Assembly: GCF_018607995.1 (NCBI RefSeq)
Contig: NZ_JABBAL010000006.1
Location: 1-64,000 of the forward strand
Length of the DNA stretch: 64,000 nucleotides
Reading direction: 5' to 3'
From: Planktotalea sp.
Lineage (GTDB): Bacteria > Pseudomonadota > Alphaproteobacteria > Rhodobacterales > Rhodobacteraceae
A program made the position numbers and the translations under genes. This document shows positions 18,898-29,594 of this stretch, in pieces. The notes under the pieces are model-generated. The model saw nothing but the letters and a program-made list of their open reading frames with translations, searched no databases and had not been told where the DNA came from. The stretch's first letter is position 1. Each line of letters starts with the position of its first letter.

Positions 18898-20094
18898 ATG
18901 GGACGCATTGTTCATTTCGGATTCGGCAATTTCGCGCGCGCCCATCTTTTGGATTATACCGCAGATGCGGGCGGTTGGGATGTTGTTGGTGTCTCGCTTC
19001 GCTCCAACGAAATCCGCGATGGATTGAAGGCGCAAGGGTTCGCATATGGCTTGGCCGTGCAAGGTGTCGGGCTGAAACGCATCGACATTCTGCGCGAAGT
19101 CCTTGTCGCGCCCGAAGACCCTAGCGCTGTGTTAGCCGCGATGACAGGTGCAGATATCATTTCAGCAAGCGTGACCGAAAAGGGCTATCACCTTGGCGCG
19201 GACGGTCTCTTGGACCTGAGTGATCCATCTATCCAAGCGGACCTGAGCGGCACAGGCCCAAGCACGTTGATCGGCTTTCTTGCGAATCATTTATCGACGC
19301 GCCACACCCCGCTCACGGTGATGAGTTGCGACAACCGCGTTGAGAATGGAAGTGTCCTTAAAGCCGCTGTGCAGCGCTTTGCCGAGAGCGCACAGATCGC
19401 AATCAATTGGGCGCTCGTGTCCTTTCCCAACGCTATGGTTGATCGCATCACCCCCGCAACAACGGATGAATTACGCGCCAAGCATAGTGACCCGATGGTC
19501 GTGCCCACAGAGGCGTTTCGCGAATGGGTGATCGAGGACAATTTCAAAGGCCCGCGGCCCAATTGGCCGGATGTTCAATTTGTAAGCGACGTTGCCCCGC
19601 ATGAATTGCGCAAGTTACGGATGCTCAACGGGGCGCATTCCGCGCTCGCCTATACAGGCCTGTTGCGTGGACATAAATTTGTACATCAGGCGATTGCCGA
19701 TCCAGATTTGCGCAAACTTGCGGCTCAGCTTATGTCTGAGGCGGGCTCGACTTTGCCGAAAAACGAACGTGTTCTGGTGCCAGCCTATTCACAAGCTTTG
19801 GTCGAACGGTTTGAGAACCCCGAGTTGGCACATCGTTTGGATCAAATCGCAATGGATGGGTCGCAGAAAGTGCCTTATCGGTTTGCACAAACACTTCGCG
19901 CAGGCCCGGCCCCATCGGTTGCAACGGCCCTTGATGCCTGGCTTGAGTTCTGCATCTCTGAAACCCAGACAGGACACCGCTTGAATGACCCTCTCGCCGA
20001 TGACATTGCGCAAGCGGCGCGCACTTCATCGCCAAAGACGGCGATACTAGCTTTGATTAATTGCGCAGACCTTGTGCCGTTTATTTCGGAATAA
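18898..20094 (+). CDS. uxuB: Mannitol dehydrogenase family protein, probable D-mannonate oxidoreductase (fructuronate reductase)
   Basis: IVHFGFGNFARAHLLDYTADA and KLRMLNGAHSALAYTG motifs; directly follows uxaC. Confidence 0.85.
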   Translation: MGRIVHFGFGNFARAHLLDYTADAGGWDVVGVSLRSNEIRDGLKAQGFAYGLAVQGVGLKRIDILREVLVAPEDPSAVLAAMTGADIISASVTEKGYHLGADGLLDLSDPSIQADLSGTGPSTLIGFLANHLSTRHTPLTVMSCDNRVENGSVLKAAVQRFAESAQIAINWALVSFPNAMVDRITPATTDELRAKHSDPMVVPTEAFREWVIEDNFKGPRPNWPDVQFVSDVAPHELRKLRMLNGAHSALAYTGLLRGHKFVHQAIADPDLRKLAAQLMSEAGSTLPKNERVLVPAYSQALVERFENPELAHRLDQIAMDGSQKVPYRFAQTLRAGPAPSVATALDAWLEFCISETQTGHRLNDPLADDIAQAARTSSPKTAILALINCADLVPFISE

Positions 20095-20944
20095 TCGCAC
20101 CGCGATGCTGAACCACACGCGCGGCGAGGTCGTGTCCGCTTAACAGTGCTTCAGCTTGCGACTTTCCCGTGAGCACAGCGCTAAGATATCCGCCATTGAA
20201 GCTATCGCCTGCGGCGGTCGTATCAATCACGTTGGAAGCGCTTGCGTAGCTTTGCGTGACGTCACTCCCAATCGACATCGGCCCCTCTTCCCCACGCTTC
20301 AAAGCTCCCTGCCCTTCATGTACGGCGAAGCGCGCCGCGACTTCTTGTGCGCTTTGCTCAAATAGCTCCATCTCATCGTCGATTGATGGTAAAACAATAT
20401 CGGCGCGCTCCCACATTGCTATGGTAACCGAGCGCGCGTTTTCAACACTTTCCCAAAGGCGAACGCGATAGTTGCTGTCGTAGATCAGTTTGATCGGCGT
20501 TCCAGACAGCCAATTGAGCAAAGCCAAACGAATGGGATGCGGTAAGATCGCTAACGAAATTCCTGACAGATAGATCGCATCATAGCTGTTGAGAAATTCG
20601 AAATCCCCATCTGCGAATGTCTGACGTGCGGCCGAATTGCTACGCCAATAGGTGAAGCTGCGCTCACCGTCCGGTGTCGTGGTGATTGCGTAAAGACCGG
20701 GGGACGCATCCGTTAGAGTTTGGATCGCCTCGGTGCCCAAATCCTGTGCGTCGATAAAGGCCATGATGCGCTGAGAAAACGGATCGTCACCAAGGCAGGT
20801 GACATAGTCGACCGACAGCTCAGGCGCGCTGCGCTTAAGGTAAATCGCAGTGTTGAGTGTATCCCCTGCCACCCCGACTTGTGGGCTGTCATCGCCCATC
20901 GACAACTCAATCATTGCTTCGCCGATACATGCGATTTTGCTCAT
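20081..20944 (-). CDS. kdgK: 2-dehydro-3-deoxygluconokinase (PfkB family)
   Basis: MSKIACIGEAMIELSM, DTTAAGDSFNGGYLSA; start set at internal Met. Confidence 0.87.
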   Translation of the reverse strand: MSKIACIGEAMIELSMGDDSPQVGVAGDTLNTAIYLKRSAPELSVDYVTCLGDDPFSQRIMAFIDAQDLGTEAIQTLTDASPGLYAITTTPDGERSFTYWRSNSAARQTFADGDFEFLNSYDAIYLSGISLAILPHPIRLALLNWLSGTPIKLIYDSNYRVRLWESVENARSVTIAMWERADIVLPSIDDEMELFEQSAQEVAARFAVHEGQGALKRGEEGPMSIGSDVTQSYASASNVIDTTAAGDSFNGGYLSAVLTGKSQAEALLSGHDLAARVVQHRGAIIPK

Positions 20945-21822
20945 ACTTGCTCTCGCTTCCAAATGATTAAACCTGCGCCCATGATGACGAGCGCGCCCAG
21001 CAATGTGCCCCCATCGGGCACTGTGCCAAAAATAATAAACCCTAAGATCGCTACATAGATTAGGAACGAATAGGTGAACGGCATCAACTGGTTGGCCGTG
21101 CCAAAGCGATGCGCGTTGGTGAGGAGTTGGTGCCCGGCCCAGCCTAGCACGCCTAGGCTAAACAACACGATCCAAGCGAAAGGAGACGCCATTGGCAGCC
21201 ATGCCCAGATCGCGAAAGGCGCAAGCACCGTCGTGCCGACAAGCCCCATGTAAAACTGCATCGTGTCCACGGCCACTATGCCCGAAAGCTTGCGCGTCAT
21301 GATCGAATAAAGCGCCAGTGCAGTGGCGTTGTAAACGATCAGTAGCATGCTTGGATGGAAGACTTCCCCGAACGGGCGCACGACGATCAAGACGCCAACG
21401 AAACCCAAAAGGATGGCGCCCCAGCGCCATGGGCCAACCTTTTCTTTCAGCACGAAAATCGACAGGAAACAGACCACCACAGGACTTGAAAACATGATCG
21501 CAGAAACGACAGTCAGCGGTAGAAATCGTAACGCGTAGAAGTTCAACAGGGTGGCAGACACCAACAGACAAGCGCGACTTAGAACTTGCCACGCATGATC
21601 TGTTTGGAAGCGCTCCACAGAAAAACCACCTCTACCGATGATCCCTATCGAGATCACAAGATGGCTCGCGTAGCGCATAAAGGCGAGCTGAAACGCCGAC
21701 ACGCCAGCCACTGCCAACCACTTCGCACCTGTGTCGACAATCGCGAACAGGAACCATGCCCCCAGCATCAAAAGGATGCCGTAGCGGGGCAGGTCTATAT
21801 TGGTTTGAGCAGTGACGGCCAT
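20941..21822 (-). CDS. DMT superfamily transporter (EamA family)
   Basis: ~10 TM segments, duplicated EamA-like pattern. Confidence 0.85.
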   Translation of the reverse strand: MAVTAQTNIDLPRYGILLMLGAWFLFAIVDTGAKWLAVAGVSAFQLAFMRYASHLVISIGIIGRGGFSVERFQTDHAWQVLSRACLLVSATLLNFYALRFLPLTVVSAIMFSSPVVVCFLSIFVLKEKVGPWRWGAILLGFVGVLIVVRPFGEVFHPSMLLIVYNATALALYSIMTRKLSGIVAVDTMQFYMGLVGTTVLAPFAIWAWLPMASPFAWIVLFSLGVLGWAGHQLLTNAHRFGTANQLMPFTYSFLIYVAILGFIIFGTVPDGGTLLGALVIMGAGLIIWKREQV

Positions 21823-21825
21823 GCT

Positions 21826-22713
21826 TTAGGCTTTGAAACGGTTGACGTAAAAGTCGACCATTTGGCTAACCATATCATCCGCTTGACCATTGTCGCGCGC
21901 TTCTGAAAGCGCGGTAAGCGGGCCTTTGACCATGATGCTGTCCACACCTGCATCTTCAGCCATGCGTGCATAGTAACCGACGTCTTTCGCCGCATTCTTG
22001 ATCGCAAATTCAAGCTGGCTGGGATCATTATCCACACCGTAAGCTTTCACAAACCCCATCATCCCAGAATTGAGCGGCCCTGCGGACATCACATCGTAGA
22101 CTTGTCCACGATCCACACCCGCAAGATCGGCCATCGCAAAAGCCTCGGCCATCGCATTAGCGACAGTCATACCAAAGAAGTTGTTGAGCAGTTTGATCGT
22201 GTGGCCAGAACCGACTGCGCCAAGGTGAAAAACGTTTTCGCCCAGATCCTTTAGTACAGGCTCGACTCGTTTGAACGCCTCCATATCGCCAGAGGCCATG
22301 ATGTTGAGCAAGCCATCCTTCGCATGCGCAGGCGTGCGCCCGAGCGGCGCGTCAAGGAATTGGCCGCCCGCCGCTTCAGCCTCGACAGCCAATGCGCGGC
22401 TGCTGGCGGGCAACGACGTGCCAAAATCAACCACCGTAGCTCCTTTGCGCAGGCCTGCGAAGACGCCTTCATTGCCGCGCATACGACCCTCGACGTGATC
22501 GGACGTACCCATGCAGAGCATAACGATATCGCTTGCTTCGGCCACCTCTTTGGCGTTGCTTGCCTCATGCGCGCCGCGCGCGATAGCTTGATCCAGGTAG
22601 GTGCGATCCGTGTTCCCAAGAACGGTCAGATCATATCCCTGATCCTGCAAGCGTCCTGCCATCGCGCCGCCCATAAGACCAAGGCCGATAAATCCGATTT
22701 TAGGTTTGCTCAT
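21826..22713 (-). CDS. NAD(P)-dependent oxidoreductase, 3-hydroxyisobutyrate/tartronate semialdehyde reductase family
   Basis: IGFIGLGLMGGAMAGRL, FLDAPLGRTPAHAKDG, LLNNFFG motifs. Confidence 0.87.
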   Translation of the reverse strand: MSKPKIGFIGLGLMGGAMAGRLQDQGYDLTVLGNTDRTYLDQAIARGAHEASNAKEVAEASDIVMLCMGTSDHVEGRMRGNEGVFAGLRKGATVVDFGTSLPASSRALAVEAEAAGGQFLDAPLGRTPAHAKDGLLNIMASGDMEAFKRVEPVLKDLGENVFHLGAVGSGHTIKLLNNFFGMTVANAMAEAFAMADLAGVDRGQVYDVMSAGPLNSGMMGFVKAYGVDNDPSQLEFAIKNAAKDVGYYARMAEDAGVDSIMVKGPLTALSEARDNGQADDMVSQMVDFYVNRFKA

Positions 22714-22732
22714 GTCTTATCCCTCCAAAGGG

Positions 22733-23620
22733 TTATGTGATGGTATCAAAGGCACGCTTTTTCATGCCTTTTTGGATTTCATATATCGAGATCGGCACAT
22801 CCGGCTGCGGTTGCGGGATGCGCACTGGAATGTCTTTCAGACGCGGATTGAGAGTGCTTTGACCACAAAGCATGCGGGTATCATAGTCCTTAATCCCGTC
22901 CCAGCGGGTCATCGATCCCATAATCGGAAACGCATCTGCTGCCATCAGCTCAAAGAACAAAATCCGCCGCGCATGATCAGATGTATTCAGCGCTGAGCCA
23001 TGCACAATGCGCCCGTGATGAATGCTGACCGATCCCGCAGGTCCCATCAGTTTCACGGCATCAGCTGGGTTCAAACCGTTCTCGTTTGGCAACATCGCAC
23101 CTGCGAAAACACCGTCCACATGATGGTCAAATACTGGCCCTTTGTGTGAGCCGGGATAGACCATGAGCGGGCCATTCTCTTCGGCCATATCGTCAATGCA
23201 GACACCAATGGCGAGGATATCATCATTGGTATGCGGGTAGAACGCGTAGTCCTGATGCCACTCAACAGCTGCACCGTAGCCCGCTGACTTCATGTTCAGT
23301 TTCGTCGTATGCAAACGCAGGTTCGGCCCGATTAGATCGCGCGCAGGGGCAAGGACATGATCCGATGTCATCAACTCAGCAACCACGTCTGAGATCGTAT
23401 GCGGCAGTTTGATGCGGCGCAGGCGTGGATCTTCTGGCGTGTGGCTGTCTTCCAAATCGAGACGGTCGTTGCTTTGCTCAAGCATGGCAGATTCCAACTC
23501 AAACCGTGCAATTTCAGCGCGTAATTTGGCGAGCCACTCCTCGGGGATTTGACGTTCGAGAAGCAGATATCCGTTCTCATCATACTGCGCAATTTGCGCG
23601 GCGCTCAGCTGTTCAGCCAT
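22733..23620 (-). CDS. Phytanoyl-CoA dioxygenase (PhyH) family Fe(II)/2OG oxygenase
   Basis: WHQDYAFYPHT...GSHKGP...IHHGRIVHGSALNTSDHARRILFF: HxD...H and distal R present; start at MAEQLSAAQ. Confidence 0.87.
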   Translation of the reverse strand: MAEQLSAAQIAQYDENGYLLLERQIPEEWLAKLRAEIARFELESAMLEQSNDRLDLEDSHTPEDPRLRRIKLPHTISDVVAELMTSDHVLAPARDLIGPNLRLHTTKLNMKSAGYGAAVEWHQDYAFYPHTNDDILAIGVCIDDMAEENGPLMVYPGSHKGPVFDHHVDGVFAGAMLPNENGLNPADAVKLMGPAGSVSIHHGRIVHGSALNTSDHARRILFFELMAADAFPIMGSMTRWDGIKDYDTRMLCGQSTLNPRLKDIPVRIPQPQPDVPISIYEIQKGMKKRAFDTIT

Positions 23621-24638
23621 GCAGCAATCCTCTCTCACTCACCTCCGCGAGTTGCGTTTCGATGCTTTCGGCCACGGCAAGTGTACGCGCGGCGTCTGCC
23701 ACATCGATCAAAGGCGTTTCACCGTTCATCAAATCAATGAAGTGATCCAACTGGCTTTCCAGTGGCGGCTTTTCGTTGAGGGCAACTTCGAACGGTATTT
23801 GCTGCGCTGGTGCACCCCATTGTTCGCCCTGCCAAAGCGTCATCGAGGGAAAACTAATCGCGCCTTTGGTGCCGGTGATCCACATCATGTCTTGCATGGT
23901 CGTGCCGATATTGGGGTTTTCCCCTGTGCCCGCCTCAAATCCCCAAGGGCTAGGCGCGGTGTCAGCAAAGCTGATCGTCCCTGTCGCACCATTTTCAAAG
24001 CTCAACGCCACAGCGCCGCTTTCGATCCTGTCGCTGCCACGCGTCGCGCCGCCACGCAGCGCAACCGCACCGACGACTTCGCCAATCACAAAGCGCAAGA
24101 TATCAATGTCATGCACCAAATTGATCATCACAGGGCTGCCCCCTGCGGTGCGCCAATTGCCCTCGAAATACGCGTCCGGCTTACGCATCGCCCAAATCAG
24201 TGAAGCATTCACGACATCCCCGACGATCCCTGCCTTGAGCGCGCGGCGAAGCTGCTTGACAGGTGCATGATAGCGGCGGTGATGCCCCACGAGCGAACCA
24301 ACTTTAGTGTCTTTTAGCACCGCTTCGAGTGCACGCGCCTCTTGCAAAGTCCCAGCCACTGGTTTTTCGATAAGCATATGCCAGCCACGTTTTGCAGCTT
24401 CGATACCTTGGCGTGCGTGCAGATGTGTTGGCGTTGCGATGATCACGCCATCCACGGGCAAATCAACCTCGGTGATCGAAGAAAACCGCAGCACATCTGG
24501 CGTGATACTAAGATCAGGATCGACCAAGCCAACCAACGTGCAATAAGGATGCTCGCGGACCGCTGCTAGATGGCGAATGCCAATTAACCCACCGCCAACA
24601 ACAAGGATGCGCTTCACATCACTGCTCCGATTTGCCAC
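23613..24638 (-). CDS. Gfo/Idh/MocA family oxidoreductase
   Basis: RILVVGGGLIGIRHL, LIEKPVAGT motifs. Confidence 0.87.
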   Translation of the reverse strand: MANRSSDVKRILVVGGGLIGIRHLAAVREHPYCTLVGLVDPDLSITPDVLRFSSITEVDLPVDGVIIATPTHLHARQGIEAAKRGWHMLIEKPVAGTLQEARALEAVLKDTKVGSLVGHHRRYHAPVKQLRRALKAGIVGDVVNASLIWAMRKPDAYFEGNWRTAGGSPVMINLVHDIDILRFVIGEVVGAVALRGGATRGSDRIESGAVALSFENGATGTISFADTAPSPWGFEAGTGENPNIGTTMQDMMWITGTKGAISFPSMTLWQGEQWGAPAQQIPFEVALNEKPPLESQLDHFIDLMNGETPLIDVADAARTLAVAESIETQLAEVSERGLLHG

Positions 24639-26116
24639 GGCACGAACTCATAATCGCCAAGGCCTTGAGCTTCGGATTTTGTCGTCTCACCAGAGGCAAC
24701 ACGCAAGAACATCTCGTAAATTTCGCGGCCCTTTTGTTCAACACTGATCCCTTTGGAGAGGATCTCGCCTGCATCAATGTCCATGTCCTCGGACATGCGC
24801 TGCGCCATTTCCGTGTTTGTCGCGATCTTTACTGTTGGCGCGGGTTTGGACCCAAAAGCTGAGCCGCGTCCCGTCGTGAAGCACACAAGATTGCACCCCC
24901 CTGCGATCTGCCCTGTGACAGAAGCCGGATCATAGCCCGGGCTGTCCATGAAGGTGAATCCACTTGCCGTGACGGGTTCGGCATATTTGTAAACACCTGT
25001 CAGCGGGGACGTGCCACCTTTCGCCGCTGCGCCCAATGACTTCTCTAGGATCGTCGTCAGCCCGCCCTTTTTGTTGCCCGGACTTGGATTGTTATCCATC
25101 GAGCCTTTGTTGCGCGCGGTGTAATCTTCCCACCACTTGATAAGGCCGATCAGCTTGTCGCCTGTGGCGCGATCGACTGCGCGACGTGTGAGCAAATGCT
25201 CTGCCCCATAGATTTCCGGCGTTTCAGCCAATACCCCTGTCGCGCCTTGCCCGGTGAGCAGATCGCAGGCGTATCCCAAGGCAGGATTGGCGGTCACACC
25301 CGACCATGCATCCGAGCCACCACATTGCAGCGCGATCATCAATTCAGACGCAGGGCATTCCGTGCGCGTGGCTTCGTTGGCGATGGGCAGCATAGCTTCG
25401 ATCTTCGCAATCCCAAGCTCCACCGTACGGCGCAGGCCAGCGACGTTTTGGATATTCATCGTTTGAAACGTCGGGCCTTGTTTCAAACCATAGGCTTCGA
25501 GCAACCAGTCGATCTGGTTCATCTCGCAGCCCAGACCCACCATCAAAACACCCGCATGATTGGGATGTTTCGCATAGCCCCACATAACGCGCTGGAGTGC
25601 TTCGAACCCGTCGCCGTCCCCCGCCATGCCGCAGCCAGTGCCATGCACAAAGGCCGCAACGCCATCGACATTGGGAAACTGTGCCAGACGCTCAGGTGTG
25701 AAGTGATCGGCGATCATCCGCGCGGCTGTGGCAGAGCAATTCACGGACGTCACAATCGCAATGTAATTGCGCGTGCCTACGCGACCGTTTTCGCGGCGAT
25801 AGCCCATAAAAGTATCACGTGTCTTTGCAGGCGCGACGGGCCGTAGATCCGTCGAAAACTCGTACTCAGTATCCGTGTTTCGAAACTCGACGTTGTGCGT
25901 ATGAACATGATCACCCGCCTCAATGTCCACCAAGGCATAGCCAATCAGTTGCGCATATTTGCGCACGGGTTCACCCGCTTTCATTGCAACAGTCGCAACC
26001 TTGTGCCCCGACGGGATCAACGCGCGCGTTTGAACATTCTCGATCCGAGCATCGACTTCCAATGCTTTAGTCGCTGTCACGACAGTATCAGCGCGATCTA
26101 AACGGATGAAATCCAT
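24614..26116 (-). CDS. uxaA: Altronate dehydratase family protein (UxaA-like, full length)
   Basis: N-terminal SAF-like part plus YRRENGRVGTRNYIAIV, HGTGCGMAGDGDG, LQCGGSDAWSGVTANPALG, FTTGRGSAFGSKPAPTVKIATNT. Confidence 0.92.
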   Translation of the reverse strand: MDFIRLDRADTVVTATKALEVDARIENVQTRALIPSGHKVATVAMKAGEPVRKYAQLIGYALVDIEAGDHVHTHNVEFRNTDTEYEFSTDLRPVAPAKTRDTFMGYRRENGRVGTRNYIAIVTSVNCSATAARMIADHFTPERLAQFPNVDGVAAFVHGTGCGMAGDGDGFEALQRVMWGYAKHPNHAGVLMVGLGCEMNQIDWLLEAYGLKQGPTFQTMNIQNVAGLRRTVELGIAKIEAMLPIANEATRTECPASELMIALQCGGSDAWSGVTANPALGYACDLLTGQGATGVLAETPEIYGAEHLLTRRAVDRATGDKLIGLIKWWEDYTARNKGSMDNNPSPGNKKGGLTTILEKSLGAAAKGGTSPLTGVYKYAEPVTASGFTFMDSPGYDPASVTGQIAGGCNLVCFTTGRGSAFGSKPAPTVKIATNTEMAQRMSEDMDIDAGEILSKGISVEQKGREIYEMFLRVASGETTKSEAQGLGDYEFVPWQIGAVM

Positions 26117-26140
26117 GTTTGTACTCTCTTCCAGCTTGGC

Positions 26141-27133
26141 TCAGGCGCAGTAAGGCGCGTCAGAGGACCAGCGGTGAATTTCGATATGCGGCGCGTGCGC
26201 AAGCCGCGCGCGGGCCTCTTCCCATTGCCGTTTACAGGCTTTCCAGTCCCGTATTTCAGTTTCGGGATTGCTGAGTGAGCGTGCGACAAAATCGGGGAAA
26301 TGACTTCGGCCTGTGGGTTGCCCCGTCGCGTTGAAGCGAATGTCGAAAGACCAGCGGAACCCATCGGTCACATTGCTCAACGACGCATGGGGTGTCAGGG
26401 GGTGAAACAGGACTGCGCCACCCGCTTTGACAGGCAATGGAATAGCGCCAGCTTCATTTACAAAACCATCGGCGATACCCGTTTGCGTACGCGCACAATG
26501 GGGGAAAATGTCCTGATCCTTCACTTGCGGTTGGACCTGCAAACAGCCGTTCTCAACCGTCGCATCCGTGATTGCAATCCAGACTGTTACCATGTCCGTT
26601 TGATCTGCCTCTTCCAAAGCAACTGCGCGATCCTGATGCCAATCCGTGGCCGTGATATGAGCGCGAATTTCATCGCTGTCGAGCCTTGTCGCAGGCGGTT
26701 TTAGACGCACGTGTTGGATCGGATTGCTGATCAACTCTGGCCCAATAAGTTGTTCCACCACATGCAAAAGCGGCCCCGCCGTGAGCATATCAAACACCGC
26801 AGGCCCGATATGAAACGGCGTATCCGCATGGATACGATCCCCTGGCAACGAGATGTCCATGGGTTGGAAGTAATCCACGCCCGCCTCATAGGCGCTGAGC
26901 AGTTTCCCCCAGAAATCTAGCGTATCTGGCGCTGTGCTCACCAAACCAGCATCAAACCAGCCATTATAAAGCCCATCCAGCAGCGCGCTATATTCCGCGC
27001 GCACCGCCGCGAGCGTGTCGCTGGGGAGAATATCAGGGACAACCAAATACCCTTCGGTCTCAAACTGCTTGATCTGATCCAAACTTAGCACAAGAGGCCC
27101 TCTTAAAGCAGGATTGCGATGATGTTTGGCCAA
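26141..27133 (-). CDS. Phytanoyl-CoA dioxygenase (PhyH) family Fe(II)/2OG oxygenase
   Basis: DWHQDRAVALEEADQTDMVTVWIAITDATVENG...LFHPLTPHASLSN...RWSFDIRF; possible GTG start at 27091 that avoids overlap with the TRAP gene. Confidence 0.85.
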   Translation of the reverse strand: MAKHHRNPALRGPLVLSLDQIKQFETEGYLVVPDILPSDTLAAVRAEYSALLDGLYNGWFDAGLVSTAPDTLDFWGKLLSAYEAGVDYFQPMDISLPGDRIHADTPFHIGPAVFDMLTAGPLLHVVEQLIGPELISNPIQHVRLKPPATRLDSDEIRAHITATDWHQDRAVALEEADQTDMVTVWIAITDATVENGCLQVQPQVKDQDIFPHCARTQTGIADGFVNEAGAIPLPVKAGGAVLFHPLTPHASLSNVTDGFRWSFDIRFNATGQPTGRSHFPDFVARSLSNPETEIRDWKACKRQWEEARARLAHAPHIEIHRWSSDAPYCA

Positions 27134-28734
27134 ATCAACAGCACGGATAGAGCCATCAATTGAATACCGATAAAGGGCAAGAACCCCTTAAAGATATCGG
27201 TGAGACTGATGTGAGGCGGTGCTACCGACTTCAGGTAGAATGCGGCAGGTCCGAAGGGCGGTGACAGGAAACTGACCTGCATGTTCATACAGAAAACCAC
27301 CCCGAACCAGACCGCGACATGGTTTGGTTGCAGCTCTCCAATAAAGCCGATTTCGTCGATGGGTAGGCGTAACACGATAGGCAGGAAAACAGGGATAATA
27401 AGCAACACGATACCGACCCAATCCATGAACGCGCCCATAAACAAAAGGATCAACATCATCATCAAAATGATCGCCATGGTTGGTAGATCCTTCCCAACGA
27501 TCAAATCAGCCACATACTGCGGACCGCCTGCGATGGTGTATGCGCCAGCGAGGGCAGCTGCGCCGATTGTCACCCAGATGATCGTGCCTGTGGATTTCAA
27601 AGTGCGCATGAGGCTGTCCCAGACCAGCTCGAAAGACCCTTCACCGCGCAGAATTGCGATAACGAGAACCGCGAATGCGCCCATGCCAGCGGCCTCGGTA
27701 ATGCCTGTGATGCCGCCATAGATGGAGCCGAGAACAACCCCGATCACGACCATCGGCGCAACGAGGCCCTTGCCCATGTCCCATCCAATCTTGGAGCGCT
27801 CTTTGCCGAACACGAAATAGATTAGGAAAAGCGAGATTGCGACAATGCCCGCGAGCCATGGAATATGCGACATTGTGCCAAGACGCGCCACATCGCCGCC
27901 GCTCTCAATCGCGGCTGCATTCGAGCCAGAAAGCTCAAAGAACGACGCGCGAATGAACAAGGCAGTGGCAAAACCACCCACAACGATAGCCATGAACGCA
28001 CCGAACAGTTTACGCTTTTCAACAGGCTCGGGATCGTTTGGATCAGGCTCTGGCAACGGCGCGTCTTCAGGGCGCAGTTGCGTGCGCACGATGATGTAGA
28101 GGATGATCATCGAGGCGAGCATGAAACCCGGAACAAAGGCAGCCGTGAACAGCGCTTTAATAGAGGTTTCTGTGATCAGGCCATAAATGATCAAAACAAT
28201 CGACGGCGGAATCATCGTGCCAAGCGAACCAGACGCACAGATCACACCAATAGCGAGGTTTTGATTATACCCAAGCCGCAACATCTGCGGCAGCGCGATT
28301 AACCCCAGTAAAACGACTTCACCGCCAATAATGCCAGACATTGCCGCCATGATAACGGCCATGATCGATGTGACAATCGCGATGCCACCACGCGTGCGCG
28401 ATAGCCAAACGTTCAGCGAGGAATACATGTCTTTGGCGATGCCAGAACGTTCCAACAGTGACGCCATAAAGATGAACAGCGGCACTGATATGAGCACGTA
28501 ATCGGTTAATAACCCGTATATTTTTTGAGCAAGGATATAGAGCGCCCCGGTCCCCGGCCGACTGGTGAGCATTCCGTCTCCAAAGGTCATCGGGTTCAAG
28601 AGCAACGCAGGCTCAAACTTCATCACCAATACCAGCACAGCAAGTGCTGCAGAGGCAAGTCCAAGCGGCATACCGATAGCCAACAGTCCGATCAGCGCGA
28701 GCATCAGGACCAGCGAAATTGTTCCAATATCCAT
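27103..28734 (-). CDS. dctM: TRAP transporter large permease (DctM-like)
   Basis: Multi-TM, SGIIGGEVVLLGLIALPQMLRLGYNQNLAIGVICASGSLGTMIPPSI. Confidence 0.92.
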   Translation of the reverse strand: MDIGTISLVLMLALIGLLAIGMPLGLASAALAVLVLVMKFEPALLLNPMTFGDGMLTSRPGTGALYILAQKIYGLLTDYVLISVPLFIFMASLLERSGIAKDMYSSLNVWLSRTRGGIAIVTSIMAVIMAAMSGIIGGEVVLLGLIALPQMLRLGYNQNLAIGVICASGSLGTMIPPSIVLIIYGLITETSIKALFTAAFVPGFMLASMIILYIIVRTQLRPEDAPLPEPDPNDPEPVEKRKLFGAFMAIVVGGFATALFIRASFFELSGSNAAAIESGGDVARLGTMSHIPWLAGIVAISLFLIYFVFGKERSKIGWDMGKGLVAPMVVIGVVLGSIYGGITGITEAAGMGAFAVLVIAILRGEGSFELVWDSLMRTLKSTGTIIWVTIGAAALAGAYTIAGGPQYVADLIVGKDLPTMAIILMMMLILLFMGAFMDWVGIVLLIIPVFLPIVLRLPIDEIGFIGELQPNHVAVWFGVVFCMNMQVSFLSPPFGPAAFYLKSVAPPHISLTDIFKGFLPFIGIQLMALSVLLIWPNIIAILL

Positions 28735-29576
28735 CAGTCTTGCCCCACTGCTTTTCGTAGCATTTCGATTTCGTCTTCATCCGGTTCGTCAGTGTGAATT
28801 ACCGGCTCTTTATTCCAATCCGCGATCAGGTTCAGCACTGCTTGGATCGCCACTAGTGTGATCACGATCAACACCATCGGCTGTAAGGTCGCGGGGATAG
28901 GCGGGTTAAAGGCAGAGCCATAAAGCTCCCATTTATATAGCTTGTTGACAAAGACCTGCTTGTAACTGCCGTAAACGAGGAAAAAGGCGAACATCACAAT
29001 CAGCAGTGTTGAGATCGTGTCGAACACCTTTTGAAGCCAGCGCGGCACCGCATCATAAAGCAAGAAAATGCGGATATGGCTGCGTTGCTGCATCGCGTAG
29101 AAGCCGGATGTGAGGAAAACGAAGCTCGCAAACCACAGCGTCATTTCATTAGCCCATTCCGTCGGCTTTTCAACGATGTAGCGCATGAAGACTTCGTAGA
29201 GCATCACGATCGTCATCACCGCGATCATCATCATGGTCACACGACCAATGAAAAGTGCCGCACGGTCAATGCTACTCGCGCCCTCATACTCGATGCCTGC
29301 TGCTTTGACGTTGCGCGCGCCGACAACGGCAAGGATGGGCGACAGAATCAGGGCTGTCATATCGATGACGTCAATATGACCGCCAAAGATGCCACCCAAG
29401 TTTGGCGTAATGTCCGCCTTTTTGTAGATCGCCTCGACCTGACCGCGCAGCGAGTCTGATGTGTAGGAAATCCAATCGAGCATAAAAGCTGGCATGTGCC
29501 AGACCAGCCAACTCATGACCCCGACAAAGGCCAGTGGTATCAGCCATTCGATTAGCCCACCTGTTCTCTTTTGCAT
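28734..29576 (-). CDS. dctQ: TRAP transporter small permease (DctQ-like)
   Basis: EVFMRYIVEKPTEWANEMTLWFASFVFLTSGFYAMQQRSHIRI; 1-bp overlap with dctM. Confidence 0.88.
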   Translation of the reverse strand: MQKRTGGLIEWLIPLAFVGVMSWLVWHMPAFMLDWISYTSDSLRGQVEAIYKKADITPNLGGIFGGHIDVIDMTALILSPILAVVGARNVKAAGIEYEGASSIDRAALFIGRVTMMMIAVMTIVMLYEVFMRYIVEKPTEWANEMTLWFASFVFLTSGFYAMQQRSHIRIFLLYDAVPRWLQKVFDTISTLLIVMFAFFLVYGSYKQVFVNKLYKWELYGSAFNPPIPATLQPMVLIVITLVAIQAVLNLIADWNKEPVIHTDEPDEDEIEMLRKAVGQD

Positions 29577-29594
29577 CTGAGATCCCCTTTGTCG